Assembly (NCBI GenBank): GCA_963281155.1
Contig: CAUJLY010000002.1
Location: 3,658,001 to 3,722,000 of the forward strand
DNA: 64,000 nt
Source: Rhabditophanes sp. KR3021
Lineage: Eukaryota; Nematoda; Chromadorea; Rhabditida; Alloionematidae
Direction of reading: 5' to 3'
The position numbers were made by a program, and so were the translations under genes. Each line of letters starts with the position of its first letter. Position 1 is the first letter of the stretch. Of the stretch, positions 12,194 to 23,709 are shown piece by piece. The notes under the pieces are model-generated. The model was not told where the DNA came from and ran no database searches. It worked only from the letters and a program-made list of their open reading frames with translations.

Positions 12194-15100
12194 TTATGGG
12201 GTAAAAACTTGAACTTCAGATGAGTATTTCTCGTTTCGCTTTGGCTCGCATCTGGTACTAGAAGGATCAGAGACCTTTGCATAGTTTTTGCTAAGTAGAA
12301 GTTCATCAAAGCGGATTTCCTGACAAATAATAATAAATAATTGTTAGGGATACTAAATAACTTACTTTTCCTTTATCATCAACGACATAGAATTCAACGA
12401 CAGGCAATTCGTCTCTTGCATTATATCCAATGACTTTTCCTTCAATAACTTTGTTCATGCAGTATTGGTTAAATAATTGGTTGGCAGCTGAACACCAAGT
12501 AGTAGTTCCGTCGACCGGAGACACGTGAGCCAGATAACATTCGGATGATTGGAAAGGCAATGCCATGAAATCAGTGCGGATTTGCTTTAGATCAGCTCTT
12601 GGCAGACGAGCATAACCTCCGTGATCAACGTATCTGACAATAGCCTCGTCTTCTTCTTCAAATACAATGCAAGTGATGGCACGTACGAATCCTGAGTGAG
12701 ATGGGGCAGCACACAGTATTCCTGGAGCCATTGGCTTGGGTACTTCAGGAATTCCTGTTGATTTTGAGTAAAGTGTTCTCATGTAATTGTCTAACAATGG
12801 CAATGAAGTGAAGGAAGGGTGGCTGTTTTGATTTACAAATACGTGCCCCAAATCTATGATCGATGTTATAAATATTTCACATCTAATATTGAAAGGCAGA
12901 ACAAGCATCGAAGGAGCAGCTGATCCGGTTGGATTGGAAGGTAAAGGTGCGGGTAAGATTGGTTGCAGATTTAGTTCCGGGAATCTTTCGATTGGAAATC
13001 TGTGTCTAAGCATACGGAGGCATTTGTTGATGTATTCTCTTTTTCCTTCTGAAATAATGTCCCAATTACAATAAATATTATCATTATCTTATCACTTACC
13101 GACAGTGCAAACCTGGATTATTGAAATAAATAGACATAATATAAATTATACTTAGGTTAACAACATATTTTTAATTTTTAAAATTGAATTTAAGGAGACT
13201 GTGTATCAACAACAGTTCTTTAAGACATTGTACTTTGGAAGTTTAAATAAGCTGTAAGCTACATATTAAGATCAAATTTAACGCAATAATCATTCTTATT
13301 ATTTTAGTGCAACATCGCCTCAAATAGGTGTTTTTATTATTCTAAATATGGAAGAAAGTAGAAAGAAAGATGGCAACGATCTCAAAAGAAAATGTCGACG
13401 GTCCAACACAGTTAATTAAAAGCACGAGTATCGAGGCAGTGGAAGTAAAGAGAAGTTGTAAAGATGGAAAAGTATAATATTTGGTGAAAGTGAAAAGAAT
13501 GTTGCTGATGGTTAGTTTCTAATTTATTTTAGATGCTGCTAAGGAAGTTGCTAAACCACAAGTGGAGGTTTTTCGATCTTCAATACTAATAAACCTCCAG
13601 TCTTAAGAAGCATTCCAAAGCTGTAGCTACGCAACGGTCGGTTGAGTTCACTGACACTTTAACAGTGTTATATGAAAGAATGTATACGTTCCTTTTGGCT
13701 ACTTCTCTTGCTCCTCATGAAAGAAAAAGATCATGTAAGGAGTTAGTCAAAGCTACAAAGGAATTTAATCTCAAGAATGACGCCGCTGCTATTAAGGGAA
13801 AATTAGATGAATTGACTGCAATTGAAAAGACAAAAGCCGTATGATGTCTATTTGGCAGTTGATTCGTCATCTATTGGATCTGAATGGAATTTCGCTAAAG
13901 TAGTGGGTGGAATCTTTTATGTAGGAGAATTGCTCAATACGAACCGAATAATGTCTAATCATAGATATTCCTACAACTTTGCTGTTAAGTGGGGTTATGT
14001 CTTCGACAAAAAAGAAAGAGTATTTCACAAGTTGGTCAAAGCAAGTAAACCATTAACGGTCATCAAAGATACTAGCCATCCAAAAAGATTGCTGAGAACA
14101 TCGAGTGCATCAATGCTCTTCCTGACCAAGTCACTAATTCAAATTAGGGAAAAACATCTCTACAATATTTTAGCTACATGAATCCAGAGAGGAATAGACA
14201 AGTCGCTAATATGATTCTTAAGACTTTTCTGTTTGTGGATCTATTGACTATGTTTTAAATTATTAGTCCCTTTCTATTTTTAATTAATAAAGTTCTTTTT
14301 TTTGTGATTACCTGATGGGTTTGATTCTTTTCAAAGGTATGGTGCTTCCTAATCAACATTTTGACACATGATCGGCTGCATAACTCCTAAAAATGGTTTA
14401 AATATGTCAAATATGTTTAATGCCCTTTTTTAGTGATAAACAACTTCTATTCGCAATGTACTAATAGAAAAAGAATTTTTTAGCTTATTAGAGATAAATA
14501 AACAGAGCTTTATATCGGCCTTGTACAAAGTTCATTTAAAAAATATTTTAAATTTTTCAAAATTTTTTTTGGGATTTTTGAAAAAAAAGGTCAAAATAAA
14601 GAAAAAAAGATCCAAGAAGCATCAGGAAATTTAGAGAAAATTATTTTGTTATGAATACAACATACCTTGATTGTTTTACCCTTGATTCCAATGATTAGAC
14701 CGACTAATGAGTGGGGGATTTCAAATTCGTACATTGGGAAGGTTGAAAGTTCGCTATAGCTGTCGTGTCTGGGAGAATAATGTTCGCCAGATGAAGCTCT
14801 TCCACTGTCGGCGGATCCAACATCATCGCTGTTATCTGAGTTGAGAGAAGGTGATTTGGCTTTGTTGAAAGTATGACTTTCGCCATCACCTCTTTCATTT
14901 ATCAAATGGGTAATGTTTTGGTTCTGATTTACAATCATTGTTTCTTCTAAATTTTCTTCACAAATTTTAGACCAGTCTCCAATTGAACTAGATGAGCTAA
15001 CTTCGAGATCGAGAGTAGAAGATTGAATCTAAAATAATAAATTATTTAATAAAAAAGGAAATAATTATAAAAAGAAAAAAATTAAATGTAGCACATGGGA

Positions 15101-15622
15101 ATCGTTTGACTACTAACATTTGACAGCGTATCATGTCTAAATATTATATTAAACATTGAGAGACGACGTTTAAAAAGAGGGGCTAGCGCAAGTTACTATC
15201 ACCTAAAGTATCTGTTTGCTCCCTATCGATTGTGCACTTTGCAGATGGGAAAATAGTTGGTACGATCAAATTTAAACTTGTCGAATGTGATGTTAAAAAG
15301 TATCGTTCATAACATCACTTACCTCTTCTTCTAATTTAGACACGGGTATGTCTTTCAGTTTAGGAGGAGACTCGCAAATGGGATTGTTGTTCTTGGTAAA
15401 ATCTAAAACAGGGCTTGTAACAATTTGTTCCTCGACTTTCTGATCAGACTCTGTATTTGCCACCGATTTGCTACTCCTCCTTTCCCTGATGGATGTTGAT
15501 TGTTTGAGTGGCTTATCTGTTTTTTGTCGAATGTAGAGCCAAATGATAGCACTAAATGATAAACCTCCTAAGGCTACGAAAGTAATTAACCTTCTCGGTG
15601 TCAGTTCTGTTAACATAGGCAT
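12194..15622 (-). CDS. akap-1: AKAP1 orthologue (mitochondrial A-kinase anchor, KH + Tudor)
   Basis: Six exons read 5' to 3' on the minus strand: 15622-15323, 15028-14666, 14386-14312, 13112-13100 (only 13 nt), 13048-12366 and 12319-12194. They total 1560 nt, giving 519 residues. The N-terminus has a short basic segment and one hydrophobic helix (FVALGGLSFSAIIWLYI), fitting an outer mitochondrial membrane anchor. A Ser-rich linker leads to the KH domain (VGLIIGIKGKTIK, then VKMLIRKHH, VCTVEGKREY), followed by a Tudor domain (FVNQNSHPSFTSL, RYVDHGGYARLPR, IRTDFMALPFQS) very like vertebrate AKAP1. It should tether PKA and bind mRNAs at mitochondria. I cannot point to a clear PKA-binding helix. 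The intron between the 75-nt and 13-nt exons holds an inserted element on the opposite strand. Confidence 0.9.
13340..14250 (+). pseudogene. GIY-YIG-like element (copy A), antisense in the akap-1 intron
   Basis: This lies in the 1.2-kb akap-1 intron, on the opposite strand. Blocks in order: AAIKGKLDELTAIEKTKA (about 13780-13838), YDVYLAVDSSSI (13840-13880), GGIFYVGELLN (13905-13937), NFAVKWGYVFDKKERVF (13978-14028), KIAENIECINAL (14083-14120) and NPERNRQVANMILKTFL (14180-14230). The longest clean frame is 13822-14181. Frame changes occur near 13839, 14090 and 14150. The blocks FAVKWGYVF and IKGKLDELT have close counterparts in copy B at 50.4-51.1 kb. A small intron-like GTTAGT...TTTTAG near 13512-13533 suggests the parent was a spliced gene. 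Confidence 0.55.
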
Positions 15623-17116
15623 AGTCTTGGGACCAAGTGTCCACGTAGTAGCAGCAAATAAAGGAGCAAGTAAAATACGATTTTCAAATAAGACTTAGCT
15701 TAAATAGAAAGCTCTCTAAATCGAAAATTAATTAATAACAATAATATCAATAATAGCAACAATAATTATTATTGTAAAGTTTCATTTTTTACAAACTGCG
15801 CGTTCAACATTAAAAAAAAAGAGTTTGCATAGCGACAAAATAGGGGCGATTCAATGAGAGAAAGCGTACCAATGATATGCAAAGCCTATTTAAATGTAGA
15901 GATAGCAAAAAAAAGACGCCGATCTCTGCCACTAAATCAGCGCTCTCAAAAGATCATTACATACAGACACTACTCACAAACGGAATCTAGCAAAATTAAT
16001 AAAAACTAGCAAAAACTATAGACAGTGAGAGACTGACCAAGATGAATTGACAAAGCAGTAAAAGTAAGTATTGATTAACTGTTTTGGCAAAAAAATATTC
16101 CTCACATATAAAACATCTGGTAAAATCATTTCCATTAAATAACGCTACTCCAATCAAAAATTACTTTTCGTGCATAGACATTCAAGAGTACAAATAGTGC
16201 TAATCACATTGGTATATAATGTCGACTACGGCTCCATCGTATTATGTGTATAATATATTTTTGTTAAATGCAGAATAAACTTATTGTCTTTGTCAAAAAT
16301 GTCAAACAATGGTTGCAAAAGCATCTACAATACTCATTATTTGAATAATTTACCAAATGTATGCAATATGTTTTGTTATTTCCGTATCATAAGTGTTTTG
16401 GTAATTATTTATGTAATTTGTATATATTTTAAATACATTTTGCATGGGCAGTTAAGAAAATCCACAGCTTGTAAAGTATATATCAGTATAAAATCTATTT
16501 GATTTACTACAATCAGCAATAAAATTTTATAAGATACTACACAAATGATTAGAATAACCTTTAAAAGATCTATCATTGATAGATTGAAGAAGTAAATAGT
16601 ATCTGACTTTTGTTATCTTTCTAGTTTGATAAAGAGTTAATGATGAATAAATATTTGATCTTAACCATCTTCATCTATCAGACATGCCTATTATTATAGT
16701 GTGTATTTATTTGAGAAAATGTAGTATTAATTTGGGAAATTGTAATTTTCTATTTACAATACGTCAAAAATTATCATCACAGGAAAGCATAACAAGGTTA
16801 TAAACTTCATTATTTAAACGGCTTTAATGATTTAACAACTAAATATTTAGTGCCATTATAAATGTTTTGATTTAATTATGCACGTAAAAGTGTCTTGATT
16901 TAATTTATTCCACACTTTATGGCAACATTTGAATAGGAGTTATTACATTTCTGAGAAGGTTTTTCTTTATAAATTTTCAATAGGAAATCAATTTACCACA
17001 CTTGAATAAATATGCTAATTCGTTATTAATAATTGAAAAGACATTTAAATATGATATTAAGTGTTTTAATTAACTTCGAAAAATATTTTTTTAAGTCGCT
17101 AATTTTTTATTGACAA
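15623..17116. other. intergenic spacer
   Basis: AT-rich. It contains the upstream region of akap-1 (15623 onward) and the 3' side of the Frizzled-like relic. A 72-codon plus-strand frame at 16284-16502 has no domain or splice context, and I do not count it as a gene. Confidence 0.5.
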
Positions 17117-18711
17117 TTATGGTAAAAATGAAATAGCTAACAAATTGATGATCTCGATTTCGCTCGGTATAATTTTCCAAAAAAGCCATAAGGATGTGTA
17201 AAGTCCAGTACTTAAGTGACAGAAATATTTCAAAAAGAAGATATTTGAATTTGATAGTGTAAAATCATTTGGAGATGGACAATTTCTTTTAACAAATGTA
17301 TCTCCATAATTACATCTCAGTTGAAACCATTGTGTACATCAACTTCACATGTTTTGTGCTTGAACATAAATTATTAAAAGATAAATTATCGACGTAACCA
17401 TTATTAACGCGGTAAATGAGGATAATTCTTAAAATTTCAGCACTGATAATTGATGCAGGTTTATCAAATGCAAATCCCTTTTCCTTAAATCCTTTTCTAA
17501 TTGACATCATTGAACTAATTGATATAAAAATAGATAATATTCCGATAACTAAAATGAACAATAGATTAGATGATTAACATGAGTTTAAACTCACAATAAA
17601 TAGTTGCCAGTGGGATAAACACAAAATTGAATAATACATTTGAGTTTAAATTTCCAAATGAGCATAGATCTGGAAACAAGTCACCATCAATAGCGGTTGG
17701 ATCAGTTAACAGTGCAGATACTGATATAATAAATGGTATTCCCCAAGCAAGTATGTGAAAATATCCGGAAAGGTCACAAATGAATTCTGAAGCCCATTTG
17801 GCTTTCGATGTTAAATATAAACAAAGTGTGAAAATTGACCACCAAAAAGCTCCAATTATTTGAAAATAATGTTGTATTACGGCCATTAACGAACATTTTA
17901 AATCATCAAAACTTTGTGATATGAAAGCGTTACTTTGAAGTGATATGAGTGAGTATGAACGTGTTGAACCAAAAAATAGAGGTACAAAATAGACTGATGT
18001 AATGGTCATGGTACACAAACTAAAATATAGGATTGGTCTGTATGGGTATCTAAATTTGTATAAGTCAGATAACAAAACAACAATAGTAAATAATCCATAA
18101 ATAAAGGATATGATGCCTAGAATTTTGCCCACATTTTCAAGTTGTTTCTTGTATTTTTGTCAAATATGGTAGAAAATATTATATGTATTGAATTGAGCAT
18201 TTATCAAGAGATTCTTTACAAATATTTAAAGAATATACAGTTGATGATGACTTTGGTGTTAATTGTTCAGGAAATTCGAGTTTCTTCTTTTTTAATAAAA
18301 TAGGCCCTTCTTCATAAACAATATTATCTCCAATGCAAAGGCCGTGGCATTTTAATTTTTCACAATCAAAATAAGTCGGCCATTTTATATTATGGTTCAA
18401 AGAATCATTAAAACATTTATTTTTAACTGATAAACATAATATATGAGAATAAGTTTAACTCCTTGCTACATTTTGAATTAATTAATGTCATGAATTTATT
18501 AAGTCCAGATTCATTTTGAGTAATATGCCCTAATTTGTTTGGAGACATTGTTGTTCTGTAGCCAGTGTACTGCATAGCTTCGATCTGGTCACATTATTTC
18601 ATATTTGACTAAAAAGTTAGGAATAATATAAATAAACTTCAAATTTGCATTTACATAACAATCACCAACTTCTAAACTACTAAAAAGCATCAATAAACCT
18701 ATTAACTTCAT
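17117..18711 (-). pseudogene. Frizzled-like receptor, frame-broken
   Basis: In order on the minus strand: a signal-peptide-like exon from ATG 18711 (MKLIGLLMLFSSLEVGDC), a cysteine-rich-domain piece (MSPNKLGHITQNESGLNKF, CSKELNL, then SHILCLSVKNKC in a shifted frame), the domain end IKWPTYFDCEKLKCHGLCIGDN, and helices matching Frizzled (YRPILYFSLC, QIIGAFWWSIF, YFHILAWGIP, FPDLCSFGN). After a good 47-nt intron come FIGILSIFISIS and, in another frame, ECL3/helix 7 (FLKYFCHLSTGLYTSLWLFW). All three frames after the first acceptor hit a stop. At least two single-base shifts are needed, near 18440 and 17330. Several disulfide cysteines and a recognisable KTxxxW motif are missing. It is probably a pseudogene. 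A diverged gene with assembly errors is the alternative. Confidence 0.6.
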
Positions 18712-19341
18712 CTCAATGTAAAATTTTAACAATATGCTACAAACCGTTGCAAATGAATTCTTCTTTATAAGGCTATTTATTTGATGGAAGTGCTGATTCT
18801 CATGTTACCATCTTTTTCACAAGAAGGATGATAATTAGTTTAGATCAATCAAATTGCTCGTGTGAAATGGTACAACCATTAACTAATTCATGATCTAATT
18901 AATAGAACTACCAAAATGCATTATGAATGCCATCATCTAATACCATGTAAATTTAAAAATTGATGAAAATTCACAAAATTACTATGATCTCCAATACAAA
19001 TGAATCAGTGTTCTGTAAATAACATTGCAAATCTACATCCTTTCTTTTTTTGTAAATTTAATACATATTTTTATTATCATTTGAATTCCTACCACCATTA
19101 AATGATTGTTGTTGACAAAACAATGATATAAAAAAACATTATAAATTGTTTAAACACATAATTTTATAAATTGTTCAAACAAAAATGCAATAAATTGTCT
19201 ATCCTCAATAAATTGGTAATACTAATAATTGGTTAAACAATATCATTAAAATCATATTTTATTATAGCCATTCATATTAAATCCAGATGGAAATATGTAT
19301 TTACACAAAGTATTAAAATGAGATTTATTAATTAAGAAAGT
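18712..19341. other. intergenic spacer
   Basis: AT-rich sequence between the Frizzled-like relic and the next minus-strand gene. No coding exon or repeat stands out. Confidence 0.5.
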
Positions 19342-20406
19342 CTAATAAGGTTGATGGGGATAATTGTACACATTATGCCAATTCGAGCCTAGATCATTTG
19401 ACATTTTTGGATCTATTGAAGGGCATATTGAATCTATATCTTGATAACCGTCATTGTGAACAAAATTAAAGTCTCGAGAATTGTAGGATGTCGAAGGAGG
19501 ATTAGAAGAGTTTGAAACGTTCATATCATGCGTGTTGTTCATATTGCCGGCAATATTTTTTGAATCAGACATCGTATGATAGTTGTTCATATTATTCATA
19601 TTTGTTTGCTGTGAAGGTACATTATTCATGCTATACATTGCGTGATGTTGTTGATAAGGGTCTGTCATTTGTTGGTTTGGATACTGAGCACCATTGTATG
19701 GATTAACTTCCAATTTATAAATCTGATCGCTTTTGTATAGTGGGTCACTTTCATATAACGGATCACTCTTATACAATGAATCATTTTTGTATATTGGAAC
19801 ATTCTTATTCGAATATACTGGAACATTTTTATTTGAATACATTGGACCATTACTGTCGGAATATTCACTTTTATTCGAATACATTCGTTCATTTTTATTA
19901 GGATAAATTTGGTGGGGTGGCATATGATAAGCATTATACAAATTGTGTTGAGGATCAGGATAGTTGTAATTAAAATTAGATGATGGCAAATTATTCGGTA
20001 TTCCATTATATTGAGGATGATAAGTTGTACTCTTCTTGAACATACTCGGATCAGATGGCTTTTGCGCTGCAAACTCCTCGTTTTTTTTCTTTAACATATC
20101 TTCAATGAACCTATAAAAATGGCAATTAAATGATATTAACAATAGAACATACTTTGAGTGACACATTCGAGCTTCATGTGTTGCTTTATGCATTTGGTTT
20201 TGAGCCGTCTTATCAAATGCTTCTTTAGCCTGCTCATGCCTTTTTGACCATTTCTGTTTAGCTTTATTAAATCGCGCCAAATTTTCATCGACATTTACAG
20301 GAGAATCATTTATATGGACTGAGGAATAAGAGGTCGGTGATTCAGGTATCGAGTGATAGCTCTGATCAGGATAATTGGAAGAGTTTATATCACTGCCTGA
20401 ATACAT
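19342..20406 (-). CDS. Tyr/Asn/Pro-rich low-complexity protein, unidentified
   Basis: Two exons separated by a short intron (about 20113-20153, GTATGT...TTTATAG) that joins CHSK to FIEDMLKKKNEEF. Without the intron the protein has about 340 residues. Residues 40-110 form a charged helix (RFNKAKQKWSKRHEQAKEA, then EDMLKKKNEEFAAQ). The rest is disordered. It has a tandem-like region around 19700-19880 encoding MYSNKN-VPVYSNKN-VPIYKN, then DSLYKSDPLYESDPLYKSD, followed by an N/M/Q-rich tail. This resembles a prion-like or condensate-forming nuclear or RNA-granule protein, but no domain is recognised. The ATG follows TATATAG, a possible trans-splice acceptor. Confidence 0.65.
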   Translation of the reverse strand: MYSGSDINSSNYPDQSYHSIPESPTSYSSVHINDSPVNVDENLARFNKAKQKWSKRHEQAKEAFDKTAQNQMHKATHEARMCHSKYVLLLISFNCHFYRFIEDMLKKKNEEFAAQKPSDPSMFKKSTTYHPQYNGIPNNLPSSNFNYNYPDPQHNLYNAYHMPPHQIYPNKNERMYSNKSEYSDSNGPMYSNKNVPVYSNKNVPIYKNDSLYKSDPLYESDPLYKSDQIYKLEVNPYNGAQYPNQQMTDPYQQHHAMYSMNNVPSQQTNMNNMNNYHTMSDSKNIAGNMNNTHDMNVSNSSNPPSTSYNSRDFNFVHNDGYQDIDSICPSIDPKMSNDLGSNWHNVYNYPHQPY

Positions 20407-20996
20407 CTATATAATTGTATATGTCAGAATATTATAAACAAAGAAACACAATTTAAACGCGATACATTACATGCGGAAACAAACGACAATGAATCAATTT
20501 TCGCAATACCAAAAATAAGGTTGTTTCATCGCACACACTTACACCACCATTATATTGATGTACAATAAGTAGGTAGGTGGTGTATATGTATAATGTGTGC
20601 ACATGCCAATCTTTGCTGGGACAGATCTACGCAGTATGCTGATTATGTTGATTTAGCGTGCTCACAGAATATAAATAATAAGTAAAAGTATTTAGCATAT
20701 TTTATAATGCTGCAATTCAATTAAAAATACCACATAAAAAATACTTCTAGAAAAAGAGTATCTCGTTGTTATTGGAATGTATTCAATGTAATAAAAGTAT
20801 TTAATATGTATTATTTTGCATTCAGTTCATTGTTGATGTGTTGTGCGGGAGAAGAGCAATCTCAGCACGAAGACAAACATATTTTTTGGAAGATTGTGAT
20901 AGTTGAACGTCATCATTTGCCGAAACTATATTACAAAAGGGATAGTTATTAATCGTTTATTAATTATTACTTGTTCTGTTTTTATTTGTTGTAAAG

Positions 20997-23488
20997 ATGA
21001 CTGATGCTTGGGATGGTAATTTAACTATTTTGAGTTTTTGATTGGAAATTGTTTGTAGGTTTTCGGAAGACAGCACGAATTTTGGAAAATAATATAGATG
21101 CCAAATTGATAAGTTTGAACAAATTGACTTCGAGTCGGTATGGTCACAACACTACCTCGAATACCCTTGCCAACAAAAAGGAGCAATTTATTGGATTGAC
21201 TAAAGACATTCAAAAGTGCCTGGATGATTTGGAAAATGTTAATGTTGAGGTAATAAAATGGGAAATAAGTACATGCAATTAAGTTAAACTGAATTCCAAA
21301 GAATTAATTTAAATGAATTGGAAGACAATGCGTATTTAAATAGACGAATATTGAGTTTATTCGGATTTAATTTATTGAGAATGATATAGTTATTTAAATA
21401 CCACCTATCTATATTTAAGAGATTACATATATTTCCTAATATATGCAATTGGAGTTTTTAAGCATTAATTTTGATCCCTTTAGATGACAAACCTGATTAA
21501 CAAAGATACAAGTCTTTTTTCAAACACTGCCGTTACTCACACACACCGCCGACACCGTGAAATTCATTATGACTATTCTATGGAATTTAATAGATCTAAA
21601 GGCAATGTAGAATCGGAGTTGATGAGGTCCTCGTTTACTAGTTTTAACTAATATTCATTTTATTTTAATTTTAGGTAAGGCAATATCAGCTGAAAAATGT
21701 ATACGAAATAAGGGCTGTACAATATCAAAACGTTTATTAAAAAAGACAAAAAATATTAAACTAGACATGATATTATGGGGAACTACGTTTGAAAGAAAAA
21801 TAGGTTTTGCTTAAAGCAATCTCTGAGATTCTTTTGACAGTTTCTGGATGTTTTCTGAACATAACATCGTTCGATTGTCCCAATTCGTCGATGTTTGTCA
21901 ATACATTTTGAAGGTCCAATGTGACGGCATACTCAAATGCTAGAGCTTCATTTCCAGTCACAATAGGAGACTACAATTTGTCTCTTATTGTCTAAAATAT
22001 CCATAATTCTTGTCTCTTTGTCATTCAAGGGGATGAAATCTCCTAAGGTTTGGTAGTTAAAATGTAATCAAGAAGCCTGGTTTTAACATTCTTAGGCATG
22101 TAAGAGGTATTCAATACCTGTCTTTCCTTTATTTTCTTTCTGTCTAATTACGCTCATAACAAACTCCCCGAATTCAGATTCGTAGATTGTTTTCTTTCCT
22201 CAACTTTTACCAACAAGAAAGGCTCCTATTTGAACTTCAAAAAAGTATGACTCTAGAGAATTATCCCAACTCCATATCCATTAATTCTTTTAACACAAAA
22301 TTCATGATAATCTATTGGAGGCCCATCCTCAAAACTTTCAAAAAGTGCCACTGCATTCTTTCTAAATTATCTTTGATATCTCCTACTATCAACATATACT
22401 CTATTTCTAGAGTCACTTCAGATTCCTCATTCAATGGCAAATCAGTGTTCTTGTTTGCTGAGACACGTTGCAATGATTGACCTAATACTTCTACCACTGT
22501 GAATTTGATTATAGCGGTTGATAGTTGATAGTGTGCCTTCTGCATTGACATCTTCTCTTATTGTCCCATTTCTTGTTAATGGGGCACTTGCATCAACATT
22601 GCTAGGCCTTTCTTGCCTTCCACTATTTTCAATTGTCGCTTCATAATCAAAATATCAATTTAAATGAGATGTAAAACACCTTTATAAGTGAAGCAAATTT
22701 AAATGTTAAAAAAATACTTTGTCAACCATTGTCTTTCTAAAACATAATTAGGTTCAAATTTTAAACTATTAAATATGATTTCTTAATGTAAATTAACGAT
22801 TTCCCAAGTATAATCGAAAATGTTTATGAATAAATTGTAACTGGTATTTGTAGAGAAGATTTATTAGATGGCGGTGTTTCGATCCAAATTGAGGAGTCCA
22901 ATTTAAATAACCGTGGGGGAAGAAATACAGATTTATATTTAAAGGAAAATGAACGGATTAACTCCTGCGATAGGCTAGTTGATGAGCAAGTTAGGTAAGT
23001 CTAATTACTAAATTTATTAGATCTAGTTATCGTATAAATTCCGTAGTTTAGCCATTCATACATTTTGTTTCAACTTTTTTATAATTTAATACATTTTATG
23101 AGCATTTTTAATTTGATCACGTAACATTCTACACATAACTCATTTACTATACGATGTGTTTTCCTATTTTTTGACTAGTTAGTGAAACGTCTACGAAAAC
23201 GAGATATATAGATAAAATTGTTGATAAAGAGTTTCAAGGTCTTGCGCACTTTATGTTAAATATAATTATTTTGTTTATAGCTTAGCTATGTCTGTTAAGG
23301 AAAACTTATACGGACAACGTAGCACATTACAAGGAGCTTCGCGAAGGCTACAACAATTAATGATGAGATACCCTGCAATCAAGAATGTGATGCAAAAGAT
23401 CAAAATAAAGAAAAGAAAGGACGCCATCATTCTCGCTGGAGTTATAACTGCATGTATTATTTTGATGTACATTTTTTCGAGAAGTTAG
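20997..23488 (+). CDS. gos-28: Golgi SNAP receptor GOSR1 (GS28)
   Basis: Exons: 20997-21015, 21059-21249, 21484 to about 21645, about 22861-22994 and 23281-23488. The N-terminus (MTDAWDGFRKTARILENN, DAKLISLNKL) and HTHRRHRHEIHYDYSMEF match the Habc region of GS28. The SNARE motif runs through KENERINSCDRLVDEQV, AMSVKENLYGQRSTLQGASRR and YPAIKNVMQKIKIKKRKD, and ends in a tail anchor (AIILAGVITACIILMYIFS). It is a Qb-SNARE for ER-Golgi and intra-Golgi vesicle fusion. The third intron (about 21646-22860, 1.2 kb) carries a GIY-YIG-like element in antisense. The exact donor and acceptor of that intron are ambiguous; the phase allows an ACT-A|AA-GAT join. Confidence 0.88.
21770..22560 (-). pseudogene. 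GIY-YIG-like element (copy F), antisense in the gos-28 intron
   Basis: The minus-strand relic contains GAFLVGKS-stop-GKKTIYESEFGEF (about 22150-22220), RIMDILDNKRQIVVS (about 21970-22010), GNEALAFEYAVTLDLQNVLT (21900-21960) and FRKHPETVKRISEIALS (21800-21860). The E-A-x-x-x-E-x-x-x-x-x-x-L-x-N-x-L-T arrangement is the C-terminal signature of the LEM-3/ANKLE1 type of GIY-YIG nuclease. The final block parallels SEKNREAAKLILNDLAN in copy B. Upstream open stretches at 22312-22551 may be its N-terminal part. Stops and shifts make it nonfunctional. Confidence 0.5.
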
Positions 23489-23650
23489 TAAATAAATTAT
23501 ACACATTACTCTGTTTTTTGTCAATTTTAAACGTACATTTTTTGCTCAACCCAATTTAGAAACGAGCTTTTTTGAAGGTGGCGCGTTTCCTGCAACTTTT
23601 TTGCCCTTAACTGGTTTACCTGAAGGACTAAAGGACTGCCCCTACACCAC

Positions 23651-23658
23651 TATATAAG
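23651..23658 (+). promoter_or_regulatory. TATA-box-like element of the collagen gene
   Basis: TATATAAG lies 52 bases before the collagen start codon. A strong TTTTAG acceptor sits at 23702-23707, two bases before ATG, and would suit spliced-leader addition. Confidence 0.45.
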
Positions 23659-23709
23659 ATTTCATTTTCTACACAATCACATCATCACTTCTTTCTACAT
23701 CTTTTAGCA

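Noticed and set aside
16284..16502. 72-codon plus-strand frame with a hydrophobic middle
   Set aside because: No signal peptide, domain, or neighbouring exon supports it.
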